Shown here in pieces: positions 1 to 9,035 of a DNA stretch of 64,000 nt. Below the pieces are notes generated by a model, which was given only the letters and a program-made list of their open reading frames with translations, was not told the origin of the DNA and made no database searches. This DNA comes from Lachnospira pectinoschiza (lineage in GTDB: Bacteria > Bacillota > Clostridia > Lachnospirales > Lachnospiraceae), in assembly GCF_020564355.1 (NCBI RefSeq), contig NZ_JAJCRR010000002.1, positions 310,001 through 374,000 of the forward strand, given 5' to 3'. The stretch's first letter is position 1. Each line of letters begins with the position of its first letter. A program made the translations under genes and the position numbers.

Positions 1-705
1 AAAGGCGCCCACGCATTAGACATTTTAGGATTAAATGTAACCGTGCCGCATAAACAGGAAGTCATTGGAGCGCTGGAAAGTGTCGACCCGCTGGCAGAAG
101 CGATTGGTGCGGTCAATACGCTGGTGCGCACGGAACACGGCTATAAAGGCTATAATACAGATATTTTAGGACTGGAGCGCGAACTGGAAGAAGAACAGGT
201 TGAGTTAAAGGACAGTCCTGTGATTTTACTCGGTGCAGGCGGCGCGGCAAGAGCTATTGCCTTTTTATGTGTCAGCAAAGGTGCAAAAGAAGTTGTCATT
301 TTAAACCGCACGGAAGAAAAAGCGGCAGTGATTGCAGAGGATGTAAACCGCCATTTGCAGTCAAAGGCGGCATATGCCATGAAGCTTTCGGATTACGGAA
401 AGCTGACCGGGGAAAATTATGTGGTGATTCAGACAACCAATGTCGGTTTATATCCGAATTGTGATGATGCAGTCATAGAGGATGAGGATTTTTATAAGAG
501 AGCGGCTGTAGGTGTGGACATTATCTATAATCCGGCAGAAACAAAATTTATGAAGCTGATGAAGGCACAGGGCAAGCCTGCTTACAACGGCTTGAAAATG
601 CTGTTATATCAGGGAGTCAGTGCATTTGAACTTTGGAATGATATGAAAGTAAGTAAAGAAAATATCCGGAAAGTATATGAAAATATGCAGAAGAAGCTGG
701 GATAG
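1..705 (+). CDS. aroE: Shikimate dehydrogenase, 5' end outside window
   Basis: Reduces 3-dehydroshikimate to shikimate with NADPH in aromatic amino acid synthesis. The frame is open from base 1, so the N-terminus is cut off; the first visible residues include the family's substrate-binding signature LNVTVPHK (bases 31-54), in which the Lys is catalytic. An NTD motif (YNTDILG, near base 153) and a glycine-rich nucleotide-binding loop GAGGAARA (near base 234) follow. A GTG at base 43 would give a shorter frame but would discard half of the substrate signature, so it is not the start. It is followed 72 bases later by aroK and then aroQ, forming a shikimate pathway run. Confidence 0.95.
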   Translation, partial: KGAHALDILGLNVTVPHKQEVIGALESVDPLAEAIGAVNTLVRTEHGYKGYNTDILGLERELEEEQVELKDSPVILLGAGGAARAIAFLCVSKGAKEVVILNRTEEKAAVIAEDVNRHLQSKAAYAMKLSDYGKLTGENYVVIQTTNVGLYPNCDDAVIEDEDFYKRAAVGVDIIYNPAETKFMKLMKAQGKPAYNGLKMLLYQGVSAFELWNDMKVSKENIRKVYENMQKKLG

Positions 706-777
706 AAAGCCGGCCGGAAACGGCAGGTTATACTAAAAGGTTAAAACAGAAAATTCAGAATAAGAAAGTTAAGAAAA

Positions 778-1293
778 ATGTTGGACAATATTATATTGAT
801 AGGATTTATGGGCTGCGGTAAAACCACATTCGGTACGTGGATTGCAAAAAATAAAAAAATGGATTTTTGCGACACGGATGCGCTCATCGTAGAAAAAGAA
901 AAGAAAAGTATCAATGACATTTTCAGTGAAAACGGCGAGCCGTATTTCAGGGAACTGGAAACAGAAATTGTCAAAGATTTAATTAAGTCCAGACACAATA
1001 CTGTAGTGTCGGTCGGCGGCGGACTTCCGCTAAAGCCGGAAAACAGGGAGTTGTTAAAAAAACTGGGTACGGTCGTGTATTTGCGGACATCGGTGGAGGA
1101 ACTGACAAAGCGCCTTGCGGGAGATACGACAAGACCATTGCTGGCAGGCGGCAATATCCGTGAAAAGATTACACACCTTATGGATATGCGGCTTTCGGAT
1201 TATTTAGATGCTGCCGAGGTGATTATTGACACGGACGGCAGAAGTTTTGATGAAATGTATGAGAATATTTTAAAGGAGAAAAGGGAAGCATGA
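778..1293 (+). CDS. aroK: Shikimate kinase
   Basis: Phosphorylates shikimate at the 3-hydroxyl using ATP. The 171-residue length is normal for the family. Visible motifs: P-loop GFMGCGKTT at residues 8-16, the DTD shikimate-binding motif near residue 32 (CDTDALI), the GGG substrate motif VSVGGGLP near residue 77, and an RPLLAG lid region near residue 117. Its last four bases overlap the ATG of aroQ (ATGA), which suggests translational coupling. The ribosome binding site is weak and purine-rich only. Confidence 0.95.
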   Translation: MLDNIILIGFMGCGKTTFGTWIAKNKKMDFCDTDALIVEKEKKSINDIFSENGEPYFRELETEIVKDLIKSRHNTVVSVGGGLPLKPENRELLKKLGTVVYLRTSVEELTKRLAGDTTRPLLAGGNIREKITHLMDMRLSDYLDAAEVIIDTDGRSFDEMYENILKEKREA

Positions 1294-1736
1294 AGATATT
1301 AGTATTAAACGGACCAAATATTAATTTTCTGGGAATCCGTGAAAAAGGCATTTATGGCAATCAGGATTACGACACGCTGGTAAAAATGATTGAAGAAAAG
1401 GCAAAGGAGCTTGGCGTTGACGTGGAAGTATTCCAGAGCAATTATGAAGGCGGATTAATCGACCGGATTCAGAAGGCTTATTTTGAAAAGGCAGACGGCA
1501 TTATCATTAATCCGGGCGCATTTACACATTACAGCTATGCGGTGCGCGATGCGCTGGCTTCGGTTGCGGATATTCCAAAGATTGAAGTCCACATCTCCAA
1601 TGTGCATACCAGAGAAGAATTCCGTCATACTTCCGTGACTGTTCCGGTATGTAACGGACAGGTTGTAGGACTGGGACTGAAAGGCTATTTATATGCGCTT
1701 GAAGCGGTTAAGGATATGGCAGAGAAGAAAGCGTAA
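1290..1736 (+). CDS. aroQ: Type II 3-dehydroquinate dehydratase
   Basis: Dehydrates 3-dehydroquinate to 3-dehydroshikimate; the type II enzyme is a dodecamer of about 145-150 residues, matching the 148 seen. Motifs: LNGPNINFLGIRE at residues 5-17, the catalytic Tyr of GIYG (about residue 22), NPGAFTHYS near residues 74-82, and EVHISNVHTREEFRH near residues 98-112, which carries the catalytic His. The start overlaps the aroK stop. Third gene of the aroE-aroK-aroQ cluster. Confidence 0.96.
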   Translation: MKILVLNGPNINFLGIREKGIYGNQDYDTLVKMIEEKAKELGVDVEVFQSNYEGGLIDRIQKAYFEKADGIIINPGAFTHYSYAVRDALASVADIPKIEVHISNVHTREEFRHTSVTVPVCNGQVVGLGLKGYLYALEAVKDMAEKKA

Positions 1737-1780
1737 GAAGCAACATTTTGCGGCATGGCATGACTTTTAGTAAAAAGTGG

Positions 1781-1809
1781 TTGCCAAAACCGGCAATTTA
1801 TTATAGAAT
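1781..1809 (+). promoter_or_regulatory. Sigma-A type promoter for efp
   Basis: TTGCCA (1781-1786), a 17-base spacer and TAGAAT (1804-1809) lie about 40 bases before the efp start and after the end of aroQ. A fitting AGGAGG site follows at about 1832. The efp gene therefore probably has its own promoter in addition to any read-through. Confidence 0.6.
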
Positions 1810-1848
1810 TATATAAGTTATTGATTATTATAGGAGGTATACCAAAGA

Positions 1849-2406
1849 ATGGTAACAGCAGGAGATTTTAAAAATGGCATTACACTTGAAATGGATAATG
1901 CAATCTGGCAGATTATAGAGTTCCAGCACGTAAAGCCGGGCAAAGGTGCAGCATTTGTTAGAACAAAGTTAAAGAATATCGTGAGTGGCGGTGTTGTAGA
2001 AAAGTCTTTCAGACCGACAGAAAAGTTCACACTTGCACACATTGAAAGAAAAGAATATCAGTATTTATATGCTGACGGCGATTTATACAACTTCATGGAT
2101 ACAGAAACATATGATCAGATTGCTTTAAGCAAGGAGAATGTTGGTGATTCATTAAAGTTCGTTAAGGAAAATGAAATGGTTAAGTTATGTTCACATAACG
2201 GCAACGTATTCGCTATCGAACCGCCGATTACTGTAGAACTTGTTATCACAGAGTCTGAACCGGGCGTTAAGGGTGATACAGCAACAGGTGCTACAAAGCC
2301 GGCTATCGTTGAAACAGGCGCTAAGATTTTAGTTCCGTTATTCGTAAATCAGGGCGATACCGTTAAGATTGATACCCGTACAGGAGAATATCTCTCAAGA
2401 GTATAA
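1849..2406 (+). CDS. efp: Translation elongation factor P
   Basis: EF-P binds the ribosome between the P and E sites and relieves stalling at polyproline stretches. Length 185 is standard. The N-terminal KOW-like domain carries the modification-loop region [15 protein letters not shown] (residues about 29-43) where Lys32 is the position modified in many bacteria; the two OB domains follow, ending in the typical [15 protein letters not shown] tail. An AGGAGG ribosome binding site precedes the ATG. Flanked by a promoter upstream and a strong terminator downstream, so a monocistronic unit is likely. Confidence 0.97.
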   Translation: MVTAGDFKNGITLEMDNAIWQIIEFQHVKPGKGAAFVRTKLKNIVSGGVVEKSFRPTEKFTLAHIERKEYQYLYADGDLYNFMDTETYDQIALSKENVGDSLKFVKENEMVKLCSHNGNVFAIEPPITVELVITESEPGVKGDTATGATKPAIVETGAKILVPLFVNQGDTVKIDTRTGEYLSRV

Positions 2407-2430
2407 TATTTATTACTATGATAAATACAA

Positions 2431-2488
2431 AAAGGCAGTAAGCAGAAAACCGTTGTTTAGGCGGGTCTGCTTACTGCCTTTATTTTTG
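2431..2488 (+). terminator. Rho-independent terminator after efp
   Basis: Inverted repeat AAGGCAGTAAGCAGA (2432-2446) and TCTGCTTACTGCCTT (2466-2480), followed by a T-rich run. A-rich bases precede the left arm, so it may work in both directions. Confidence 0.9.
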
Positions 2489-2553
2489 TAATAATCCTTC
2501 TTAAATGGGCAATACTGTATGTAGTTGATCAGACAGAAGGGAGAAATGTATTT

Positions 2554-3603
2554 ATGAAAAGTTCATTTCGCTGGTATGGGGAAAGCGATCCGGTAAAACT
2601 GGAGTATATCCGGCAGATTCCTGGCATGCGTTCCATTGTATCGGCAGTATATGATGTGAAACCGGGCGAGGTGTGGCCGGAAGAAAGTATCCGGCATCTG
2701 ACAGAATTATGCAGGGAACACGGGTTGATTTTTGATGTGGTGGAGTCCATTCCGGTGACTGAAGAAATAAAGCTTGGGAAACCGGAAAGAGAGCAGCATA
2801 TTCAAAATTACTGCGAATCTGTCCGCCGTTGTGCAAAGTATGGAATTAAGTGTATTACGTACAATTTTATGCCGGTGTTTGACTGGACAAGAACACAGCT
2901 TGACAAAATGGCAGAGGACGGTTCAACCAGTCTTGTTATGTACTGGGAGCAGATGAAAGGACTGGACCCGTTAAAAGATGACATTCATCTTCCGGGCTGG
3001 GATGCAAGTTATACGCAAAATGAAGTCCGTGATTTAATTCGTGCCTACTCCGAGCTGGGTGAGGAAGGGCTTTGGCAGAATATTGAATATTTTCTGAAAC
3101 GTGTGATTCCCGTGGCAGAGGAATGTGGCGTAGTAATGGCACTTCACCCGGACGACCCGCCGTATCCGATATTCGGACTGCCGCGTGTGATTACCGGTGA
3201 AAAAAATATTGACCGATATCTGTCTATTGTAGACAGCCCGTCCAATGCTTTGTGTTTCTGTACAGGTTCTCTTGGCAGTTCAAAGGAAAATGATGTACCG
3301 GCGCTGGTGCGTAAATATTCGTCCATGAACCGTATCGCATTTATCCATTTAAGAAATGTAAAAATTCTGCCGGACACTTCGTTTGAAGAATCAGGTCATT
3401 TAAGCCGCGAGGGCAGTCTGGATATGAATCAAATAGTCAAGGCACTTGTAGAAACAGGGTATACCGGATATTTCCGACCGGACCACGGCAGAATGATCTG
3501 GGGCGAAACAGGAAAGCCGGGGTACGGACTGTATGACAGGGCGCTTGGAACGGCCTATGTAAACGGACTGATTGAGGCAAACGGCGGAACGATAGAGAAG
3601 TAG
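2554..3603 (+). CDS. uxuA: Mannonate dehydratase
   Basis: Converts D-mannonate to 2-keto-3-deoxygluconate in glucuronate breakdown. The 349-residue length and the start MKSSFRWYGE fit the UxuA family. His198 (ALHPDD), Cys236 (CFCTGS), His265 (FIHLRN) and Asp310 (FRPDHG) fall where the family places its divalent metal ligands. The ATG follows a GAAGGGAG ribosome binding site. The next gene, 22 bases on, encodes the oxidoreductase for the preceding step, so the two form a small hexuronate unit. No uxaC, kdgK or regulator is next to it. Confidence 0.95.
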   Translation: MKSSFRWYGESDPVKLEYIRQIPGMRSIVSAVYDVKPGEVWPEESIRHLTELCREHGLIFDVVESIPVTEEIKLGKPEREQHIQNYCESVRRCAKYGIKCITYNFMPVFDWTRTQLDKMAEDGSTSLVMYWEQMKGLDPLKDDIHLPGWDASYTQNEVRDLIRAYSELGEEGLWQNIEYFLKRVIPVAEECGVVMALHPDDPPYPIFGLPRVITGEKNIDRYLSIVDSPSNALCFCTGSLGSSKENDVPALVRKYSSMNRIAFIHLRNVKILPDTSFEESGHLSREGSLDMNQIVKALVETGYTGYFRPDHGRMIWGETGKPGYGLYDRALGTAYVNGLIEANGGTIEK

Positions 3604-3625
3604 AGCAGCCGGAAGGGAGAAAAAT

Positions 3626-4471
3626 GTGTTAGAATTGCCGTTAAAAACAGATTTTACGGGAAAAGTGGTTGTGGTTACGGGAGCGGGCGGTGTGCTGTGC
3701 GGCGATATGGCAAGAGCATTTGCACAGGCAGGCGCAAAAGTAGCAGCACTGGATTTAAATGAAGATAAGGTAAAAAAACTGGCAGAAGAATTAAAAAATG
3801 AAGGATTTGTATGTGAGGGATATGCGGCAAATGTGTTGGAAGCAGAGCAGGTAAAAGCGGTACATGCCCGCATTTTAGAGGATTTGGGAAAATGTGATAT
3901 TCTCATTAACGGTGCAGGCGGCAATAACAAGCGCGCAACAACCGATAATGAATACCAGCATGAAGCCAAAGCAGGACAGACCACGTTTTTTGATTTGGAT
4001 ACGGAAGGGGTGGATTTTGTATTCCGGCTGAATTTTCAGGGAACGTTGATTCCGACACAGATTTTTGCGCAGGATATGGTAGAGAAGCAGTCGGGAAATA
4101 TTTTAAATATTTCTTCGATGAATGCGTATATACCGCTGACCAAAATTCCGGCATATTCAGGCGCGAAAGCGGCGGTCAGCAATTTTACCCAGTGGCTTGC
4201 CACACATTTTGCGGGAAGCAAAATCCGCTGTAATGCCATTGCACCCGGATTTTTAGTGTCCAATCAGAACCGCGCACTTTTATTTGACGAGAACGGACAG
4301 CCGACAGCCCGTTCCAAAAAGATTTTAGCGGGAACGCCGGCAGGGCGGTTTGTAGAAAGCAATGAGCTGTTAGGCGGCGTATTCTTTTTGTGTGATGACC
4401 GTGCGGCAAGCGCCGTTACCGGCGTCATACTGCCGATAGATGCAGGATTTTCGGCATATTCGGGGGTATAA
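3626..4471 (+). CDS. uxuB: SDR-type D-mannonate oxidoreductase (fructuronate reductase)
   Basis: Short-chain dehydrogenase of 281 residues that probably interconverts D-fructuronate and D-mannonate. The Rossmann loop is VTGAGGVLCGDMARA (residues about 16-30); the GGVLC variant is characteristic of the Bacillus YjmF-type UxuB rather than of generic SDRs. Catalytic Ser lies in NISSMNAY and the Tyr-Lys pair in YSGAKAA (about residues 178-184). The start is a GTG at 3626: the ATG two bases earlier runs into a stop at once. A GGAAGGGAG site precedes it. Pairing with uxuA supports the substrate; the exact substrate is inference. Confidence 0.88.
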   Translation: MLELPLKTDFTGKVVVVTGAGGVLCGDMARAFAQAGAKVAALDLNEDKVKKLAEELKNEGFVCEGYAANVLEAEQVKAVHARILEDLGKCDILINGAGGNNKRATTDNEYQHEAKAGQTTFFDLDTEGVDFVFRLNFQGTLIPTQIFAQDMVEKQSGNILNISSMNAYIPLTKIPAYSGAKAAVSNFTQWLATHFAGSKIRCNAIAPGFLVSNQNRALLFDENGQPTARSKKILAGTPAGRFVESNELLGGVFFLCDDRAASAVTGVILPIDAGFSAYSGV

Positions 4472-4492
4472 AATTTAAGATTTCTGGATTGG

Positions 4493-4523
4493 AGGACAGG
4501 TGCAGAAGTGCCTGTCCTTTTTA
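4493..4523 (+). terminator. Terminator after the uxuA-uxuB unit
   Basis: AGGACAGG (4493-4500) and CCTGTCCT (4511-4518) form a hairpin with a 10-base loop, followed by a run of T. Confidence 0.85.
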
Positions 4524-4674
4524 AATGGAATGTTAAAATAGGGTATTTTAGGACTAAAAAGGTAAAAATAGGTAAAATTAAAGATATAAGTATGGAAAAT
4601 ATAGGATTCGGCAGCAAAATTTAGAGGGGGATTAAAAAGGGGTATAGTAAAAATAGGTTTAAACAAAAGCGGAC

Positions 4675-5120
4675 ATGGTAAATGGAGTAAAGAACTACCA
4701 TCAGGCAATAACATGGCAGCTTATGTCAATATATGAGCCATTATTCAAAGATAGTAGTTATGGCTATTGTCTAAATAGAGTGCAAAAGTGCAATATAGCA
4801 GATGAAATCTTCAGAAAACTGTTCTGCAGGCATATAAAAGATAAACGGGGGTAGCATAGCGTACAATTGTTATCTAAAAGTGGAGTAATGCAAAATAGGG
4901 TAATTATCGACAGAAAGAAAGGTTTGTCACAGAGTAGAAATTTATCTTTTTATTGAAAATATTTACCTGAATGAGTTTGACCAGGAGCTTTTAAAGAGAA
5001 ATGTTCTATGTATCAGATATGTGGATGATATAGAGATTTTAGCGAAAGAGTATCCAAGAGATTTCTTGAAAATAGTACAAAGTATTTTGAAGAAAAACGG
5101 AAACTATTAGTAAACAAAGA
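4675..5120 (+). pseudogene. Decayed group II intron-type reverse transcriptase
   Basis: No intact frame exists, but two out-of-phase fragments match the order of conserved blocks in group II intron reverse transcriptases. Frame 1, about 4690-4851: YHQAITWQL then SIYEPLFKDSSYGYCLNR, resembling the QAI...IYEP.F...SYGFRP block. Frame 2, about 4955-5110: NIYLNEFDQELLKRN, then the active-site block RYVDD at 5015-5029 (family YADD) and ILKKNG. The QGG-VISP block between them is missing or scrambled and stops interrupt both fragments. It lies directly upstream of the ATPase gene and marks an old mobile element insertion. No domain V hairpin of the intron was found. Confidence 0.75.
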
Positions 5121-5208
5121 ATATGAAGGTTAAGAACTGCTACTGTTGGCTAAATGTAACAACTATGTTAAGGAGCTGTGGATTAATTTATTAAGGGAGA
5201 ACGGTAAG

Positions 5209-7842
5209 ATGAATGAAGTTATAAGAAATGAATTAAAAAACTGGTGTGAAACATTGAATATAGATGATTTGAATGAGTATGATATATCTGTTATAAACAT
5301 TATATTAAATCACTATGATGAACTTATAGAAGCAGGAGGAACGGCTGGCGGTAAAAGGGCAAATAAATTTGTTGAATATGTTAATGAAAAAGAGGGTGTT
5401 TGTGATAAGGAATTGGAAACATTGACGTTTGGAGAAAAAAAGGATTCAAAAAGAATAAAAAGATTGAAAAAACTTTCAGTAGAATCATTTAGAGGATTTG
5501 CAGTTAGTAGAGATTTTAATTTGAATAAGAAGTATGTATTTCTATATGGACCCAATGGTTCGGGCAAATCAAGTTTTAGTGAGGCACTTGAATATGGATT
5601 GCTCAATATTATTCAGGAAGCTGATGCTAATAAGATAAAGTTGTCTGTTTATATAAAGAATACATCGACTAAAAAGGGAAAGGCTCCTAATATTATATGT
5701 ATATATGATGATGATACAGAAGGTAGGGTATCGGCTGATTATGATTTATATAGGTTTGCATTTGTCGAAAAAAACAGAATTTCAGATTTTTCACATATAA
5801 GTGTTTTAAATTCGAAAAATCAAAGTGAAAGAATTTCAGCATTATTTGGATTATCTGAATTTAATGATTTTGTTCAGGGATTTACTACTAATTTTGATGA
5901 GAAATATTTACAGGTAAAATCTTTGACGGAAGATGCATTTAAGGAAAGAAAAGCTGTTAGAGTTGCCAAGGAAAGTCAGAAGAGTAAATTTGAGGAAGAA
6001 TTGAAAAATATTCAAGATTTATGCCAAAAGATAATTAGAAAAATCGAAAAACCAGAGATTACAAAGTTAGACGTAGCTTTGGACTATCTTCAAAATCCTA
6101 AAACTGGAATATTATCATTAAAAATTGCTGAACGAGACAAAAATTATAAAGAATTACTTTCGGGGGAAAAAATAAATGAATTAAAATACATCATAAAAGA
6201 AATTAGAGAGGAATTTACAAAATTAACCGATTATAGAAATAGTTTATCTAATAAAGCAATTCAAGTTAATTATAGAACTTTATATGAGGCTATAGTAAAT
6301 CTTCAGGAAAAAGATACTTGCCCAGCGTGTGGTACCCCTATTAAGGATGCAATAAGAAACCCTTATACTTATGCTAAAGAGCAACTAAAATCGTTTTCAG
6401 AATTGGAAACAATACAGAGGAATATTAGTGATTGTTCAAAAAATATAAAAGTATATTTTCAAAAAGTGATTGCTTTTGTAGAGAAAAATACCCAGTTGAT
6501 TCAATTGCTACATATTGAAGTGAATGATATGGTTTTTCTTGATACTGATGAAATCAGAACAATGAGTGAGAAAATGCAAAAATGGAGAACTTTGTGTGAT
6601 AAAATTAATAAAATTGATGATACTTTGGCATTGAATGAAATTAATAAATATAATGCTACTGCTCAAAGAAATAATGAGTCATATGATGAACAGGTAAAAA
6701 ATATTAGTGAATTGAATAATCAATTACTGACATTAAAAACGCAGATAAATGAAAAAGAGCAGCAGGTTAAAGCGTTAGAAAAAGAAATTAAGGAGTTTGA
6801 TGAGCAAAGTGTAGAAATTTCAAATAAGATACAAAAAGAAAAAAGTTTATGTAATTTTAATCAAGGAATAATTATAGCATATAATAAGGTGATTAGTAGT
6901 ATTATTTCATACAATAATGAATTGCCAAACAAAATATCAAAAAATTTAGAGGAAAAAATTATAAATTATTATAATACTATAAATCAAGATGATGCAGATT
7001 TTGAAAAAATTAAGGAAATTATATTACCTAATGCAAATTTTGATAAATTAATGCTTACATTTAGGGATGGAAGTAGCGCAGAGGCACTACAGGTACTAAG
7101 CGAAGGACATATAAAAATTCTTGGTTTATCTATACTTTTAGCTAAGGCAACACATGACAATTTGAATTTTATTGTGTTCGATGATATTGTAAATGCTATA
7201 GATGATGATCATAGAAATGGCATTGCAGATTTGTTAATAAATCATGAAGATTTTCGTAATGTTCAGATTATTTTGTCGACACATGGAGAACAGTTTATTT
7301 TTAAATTACAAGATAAACTTGGAAAGAAACGATATAACAGAGATGCTATAACATATAAGTTTATACCTGCAGATTCATTAGAAGAGAGAGGCGTTGTCGC
7401 AGAATATTCTGATGCAAAAGCTCCATTGGATGCAGCAGAGAAAAAATATAAGGAAAATGAGATTAAAGACTCTGCATCGAAGTGTCGTCAAGCAATGGAG
7501 TGTATATCATATAATTTATGGAATGTGATTGCTAAGACATCAAATGGAATGATTTCAATTGGCATGCGTAGTCCTAAGAGTATTCCTGATTTGAGTTCTA
7601 TTGTAGATGGATTGATTAAAAAAACAAAAGGAATTACAGGTATGGATGATATACATTCTGAATTAGTTTGCTTGAAAGAAGAAAGCAATTGGAGAATCCT
7701 TAATAAGGGTACACATTATGAGGATGAACAAAAAGAATTTGATCGTCATGATGTAAAAAGTGTTATAGAACATCTTAATACTTTAGACAATCTAATTAGA
7801 AATGTGAAGATAGAAGAAAAGGTGGTACAAAAATTAGAATAA
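5209..7842 (+). CDS. SMC/Rad50-like ATPase with zinc-hook motif and C-terminal HEPN-like region
   Basis: Predicted 877-residue protein. Order seen: N-terminal region of about 80 residues; Walker A GPNGSGKSS at 114-122 after RLKKLSVESFRGF; long coiled coil from about 240 to 590, interrupted by CPAC (Cys371, Cys374) as in Rad50 zinc hooks; signature-like LSEGHIKILGLS at about 629-640; Walker B IVFDD at 655-659; switch His692 in STHGEQ. The last 150 residues are helical and contain Arg829-x6-His836 (RILNKGTH), which fits the Rx4-6H motif of HEPN ribonucleases. Start choice: an upstream TTG at 5146 keeps the frame open, but ATG 5209 has an AGGGAG site 9 bases before it. The gene is far more AT-rich than its neighbours and sits between a dead reverse transcriptase and a terminator, suggesting horizontal transfer. 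A role in phage defence, comparable to RloC-like proteins, is inference. Confidence 0.8.
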   Translation: MNEVIRNELKNWCETLNIDDLNEYDISVINIILNHYDELIEAGGTAGGKRANKFVEYVNEKEGVCDKELETLTFGEKKDSKRIKRLKKLSVESFRGFAVSRDFNLNKKYVFLYGPNGSGKSSFSEALEYGLLNIIQEADANKIKLSVYIKNTSTKKGKAPNIICIYDDDTEGRVSADYDLYRFAFVEKNRISDFSHISVLNSKNQSERISALFGLSEFNDFVQGFTTNFDEKYLQVKSLTEDAFKERKAVRVAKESQKSKFEEELKNIQDLCQKIIRKIEKPEITKLDVALDYLQNPKTGILSLKIAERDKNYKELLSGEKINELKYIIKEIREEFTKLTDYRNSLSNKAIQVNYRTLYEAIVNLQEKDTCPACGTPIKDAIRNPYTYAKEQLKSFSELETIQRNISDCSKNIKVYFQKVIAFVEKNTQLIQLLHIEVNDMVFLDTDEIRTMSEKMQKWRTLCDKINKIDDTLALNEINKYNATAQRNNESYDEQVKNISELNNQLLTLKTQINEKEQQVKALEKEIKEFDEQSVEISNKIQKEKSLCNFNQGIIIAYNKVISSIISYNNELPNKISKNLEEKIINYYNTINQDDADFEKIKEIILPNANFDKLMLTFRDGSSAEALQVLSEGHIKILGLSILLAKATHDNLNFIVFDDIVNAIDDDHRNGIADLLINHEDFRNVQIILSTHGEQFIFKLQDKLGKKRYNRDAITYKFIPADSLEERGVVAEYSDAKAPLDAAEKKYKENEIKDSASKCRQAMECISYNLWNVIAKTSNGMISIGMRSPKSIPDLSSIVDGLIKKTKGITGMDDIHSELVCLKEESNWRILNKGTHYEDEQKEFDRHDVKSVIEHLNTLDNLIRNVKIEEKVVQKLE

Positions 7843-8251
7843 GAGAAACGATGAGACTTTTCATTATATGTATATTGCACAGGCAAAGGGGGTATGAATC
7901 ACTAGGATTATTTATATAGAGAGACATTTTTGATATCTAAAGCAAACAGATATGATATTAAAGGTGGAAAGTATGTGGTGGAATTTGATTAAGAATATAG
8001 TAAATTTTAATTTCCAGTTTACTAAATAATAAGAGAAAGTTATTCTGATGATTATTTGTCAGAGTAACTTTTTTATATCTTAGGAAAAAGAGTTCATAAG
8101 CAGTTAGGAATTGATTTTGTATTTAATGCGGATCGTCCGGCGTTTTAATAAGCAGAGCCGGATTGCAAATTTAAACAAAACAGCTTACAATAATATATAT
8201 AGAAATTTTTAATAATATAGGATAAAATTGCTGGGAAATGGAGGCGTTTTT
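7843..8251 (+). other. Intergenic stretch with short coding relics
   Basis: Holds no complete gene. Two short conserved-looking C-terminal tails are visible: codons 7932-7991 reading SKANRYDIKGGKYVVEFD then a stop, and codons 8077-8148 reading GKRVHKQLGIDFVFNADR then PAF and a stop. Their families could not be recognised. They look like ends of genes truncated by insertion or deletion. A terminator hairpin separates them (8034-8076). Confidence 0.4.
8034..8076 (+). terminator. Terminator downstream of the ATPase gene
   Basis: GAAAGTTATTCTGA (left arm, about 8036-8049) pairs with TCAGAGTAACTTT (right arm, about 8059-8071) with one wobble, followed by TTTTT. Confidence 0.8.
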
Positions 8252-8470
8252 ATGACACATGAGCAATTTGAGAAGGCGGACAGAAATTTATCGGTCTGGA
8301 GAAAAACGAAAATGTATGTCTTGCCATTTACGATAAGTATGATGGATTTGGCAGTCTGAAAAGCATACAGGTTATGGGAAAAGCTGAATTGATAGAACCG
8401 TTTTCTGATACATATAATGAACATGCGCAGATAAAGAAAATACCGATAGAGGCATTAAAGAATCATTCAA
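8252..8470 (+). pseudogene. Relic of a pyridoxamine 5'-phosphate oxidase-like (PPOX) protein
   Basis: A good start (ATG 8252 after GGAGG) opens a frame that ends at 8359 and does not match the family. The family sequence appears in another frame from about 8281: KNENVCLAIYDKYDGFGSLKSI continues to VMGKAELIEPFSDTYNE and KKIPIEALKN, which resembles the flavin-binding PPOX proteins of clostridia (GFGSLKSVQVMGKAE-type block). A frameshift therefore lies near 8275-8285, and much of the N-terminal third is missing. The C-terminal end runs without a stop into esterase-like sequence. Confidence 0.65.
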
Positions 8471-8992
8471 ATGTGGAATATGCGCATATAGATGGCACGA
8501 CACTGCATTTGCAGATTATCACACCGCAGACGAGAAACACTAAAGAAAGTGATGAAACATATCCTTGTATCGTGTATGTGCAGTTGAGTATCGTCATTCC
8601 GGGATTGCACCTTTTCCGGCACAGGCTGTAGATACAAGAAATGCGATAAGATATGTAAAGCTGCACGCTAAAGAATACAAGGCAGATGCGAATCAGATGT
8701 ATGTTGGCGGAGATATTTGCACCATAATCCTGAACTTTGCAGGAAAATGTCGGTGGAGTGTAATATCAGTGAAAATGTTTCACTGCCGCAGGTATTAATG
8801 TTTCACGGAACAAAAGACCGTATAATTAATCCAAAAGTCAGTGTGGTTGTGTATGAGGCGTTAAAGAAATATCATAAAGAGGTACAGTTATATATGCTAG
8901 AAGGTGCGGACCACGGCGGAAGTGAATTTTTCAGCGATAAAGTTTTAGATATTATGGAAGCGTTTTTACAGCGGATAGTATCGGCTTCTTAG
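8471..8992 (+). pseudogene. Relic of an alpha/beta hydrolase (esterase) gene
   Basis: Fragments in three frames follow the order of a carboxylesterase: VEYAHIDGTTLHLQIITP and YPCIVYV (frame of 8374); EYRHSGIAPFPAQAVDTRNAIRY then DANQMYVGGD (8589 onward, another frame), where the expected nucleophile elbow GDSSGGH is broken after GGD; and SLPQVLMFHGTKDRIINP with the catalytic-His block EGADHGG (third frame, to 8992). At least two deletions or frameshifts and loss of the catalytic Ser show that it is not functional as one enzyme. It is joined in frame to the PPOX relic upstream. Confidence 0.75.
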
Positions 8993-9035
8993 TTTCTGGG
9001 ACAAAAATATACATAGAATGTGAGTGATAAAGCAT

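Noticed and set aside
8374..8631. 85-residue plus-strand frame as a real small gene
   Set aside because: Its two halves match different protein families (PPOX then esterase) and it lacks a start signal; it is a relic fusion.
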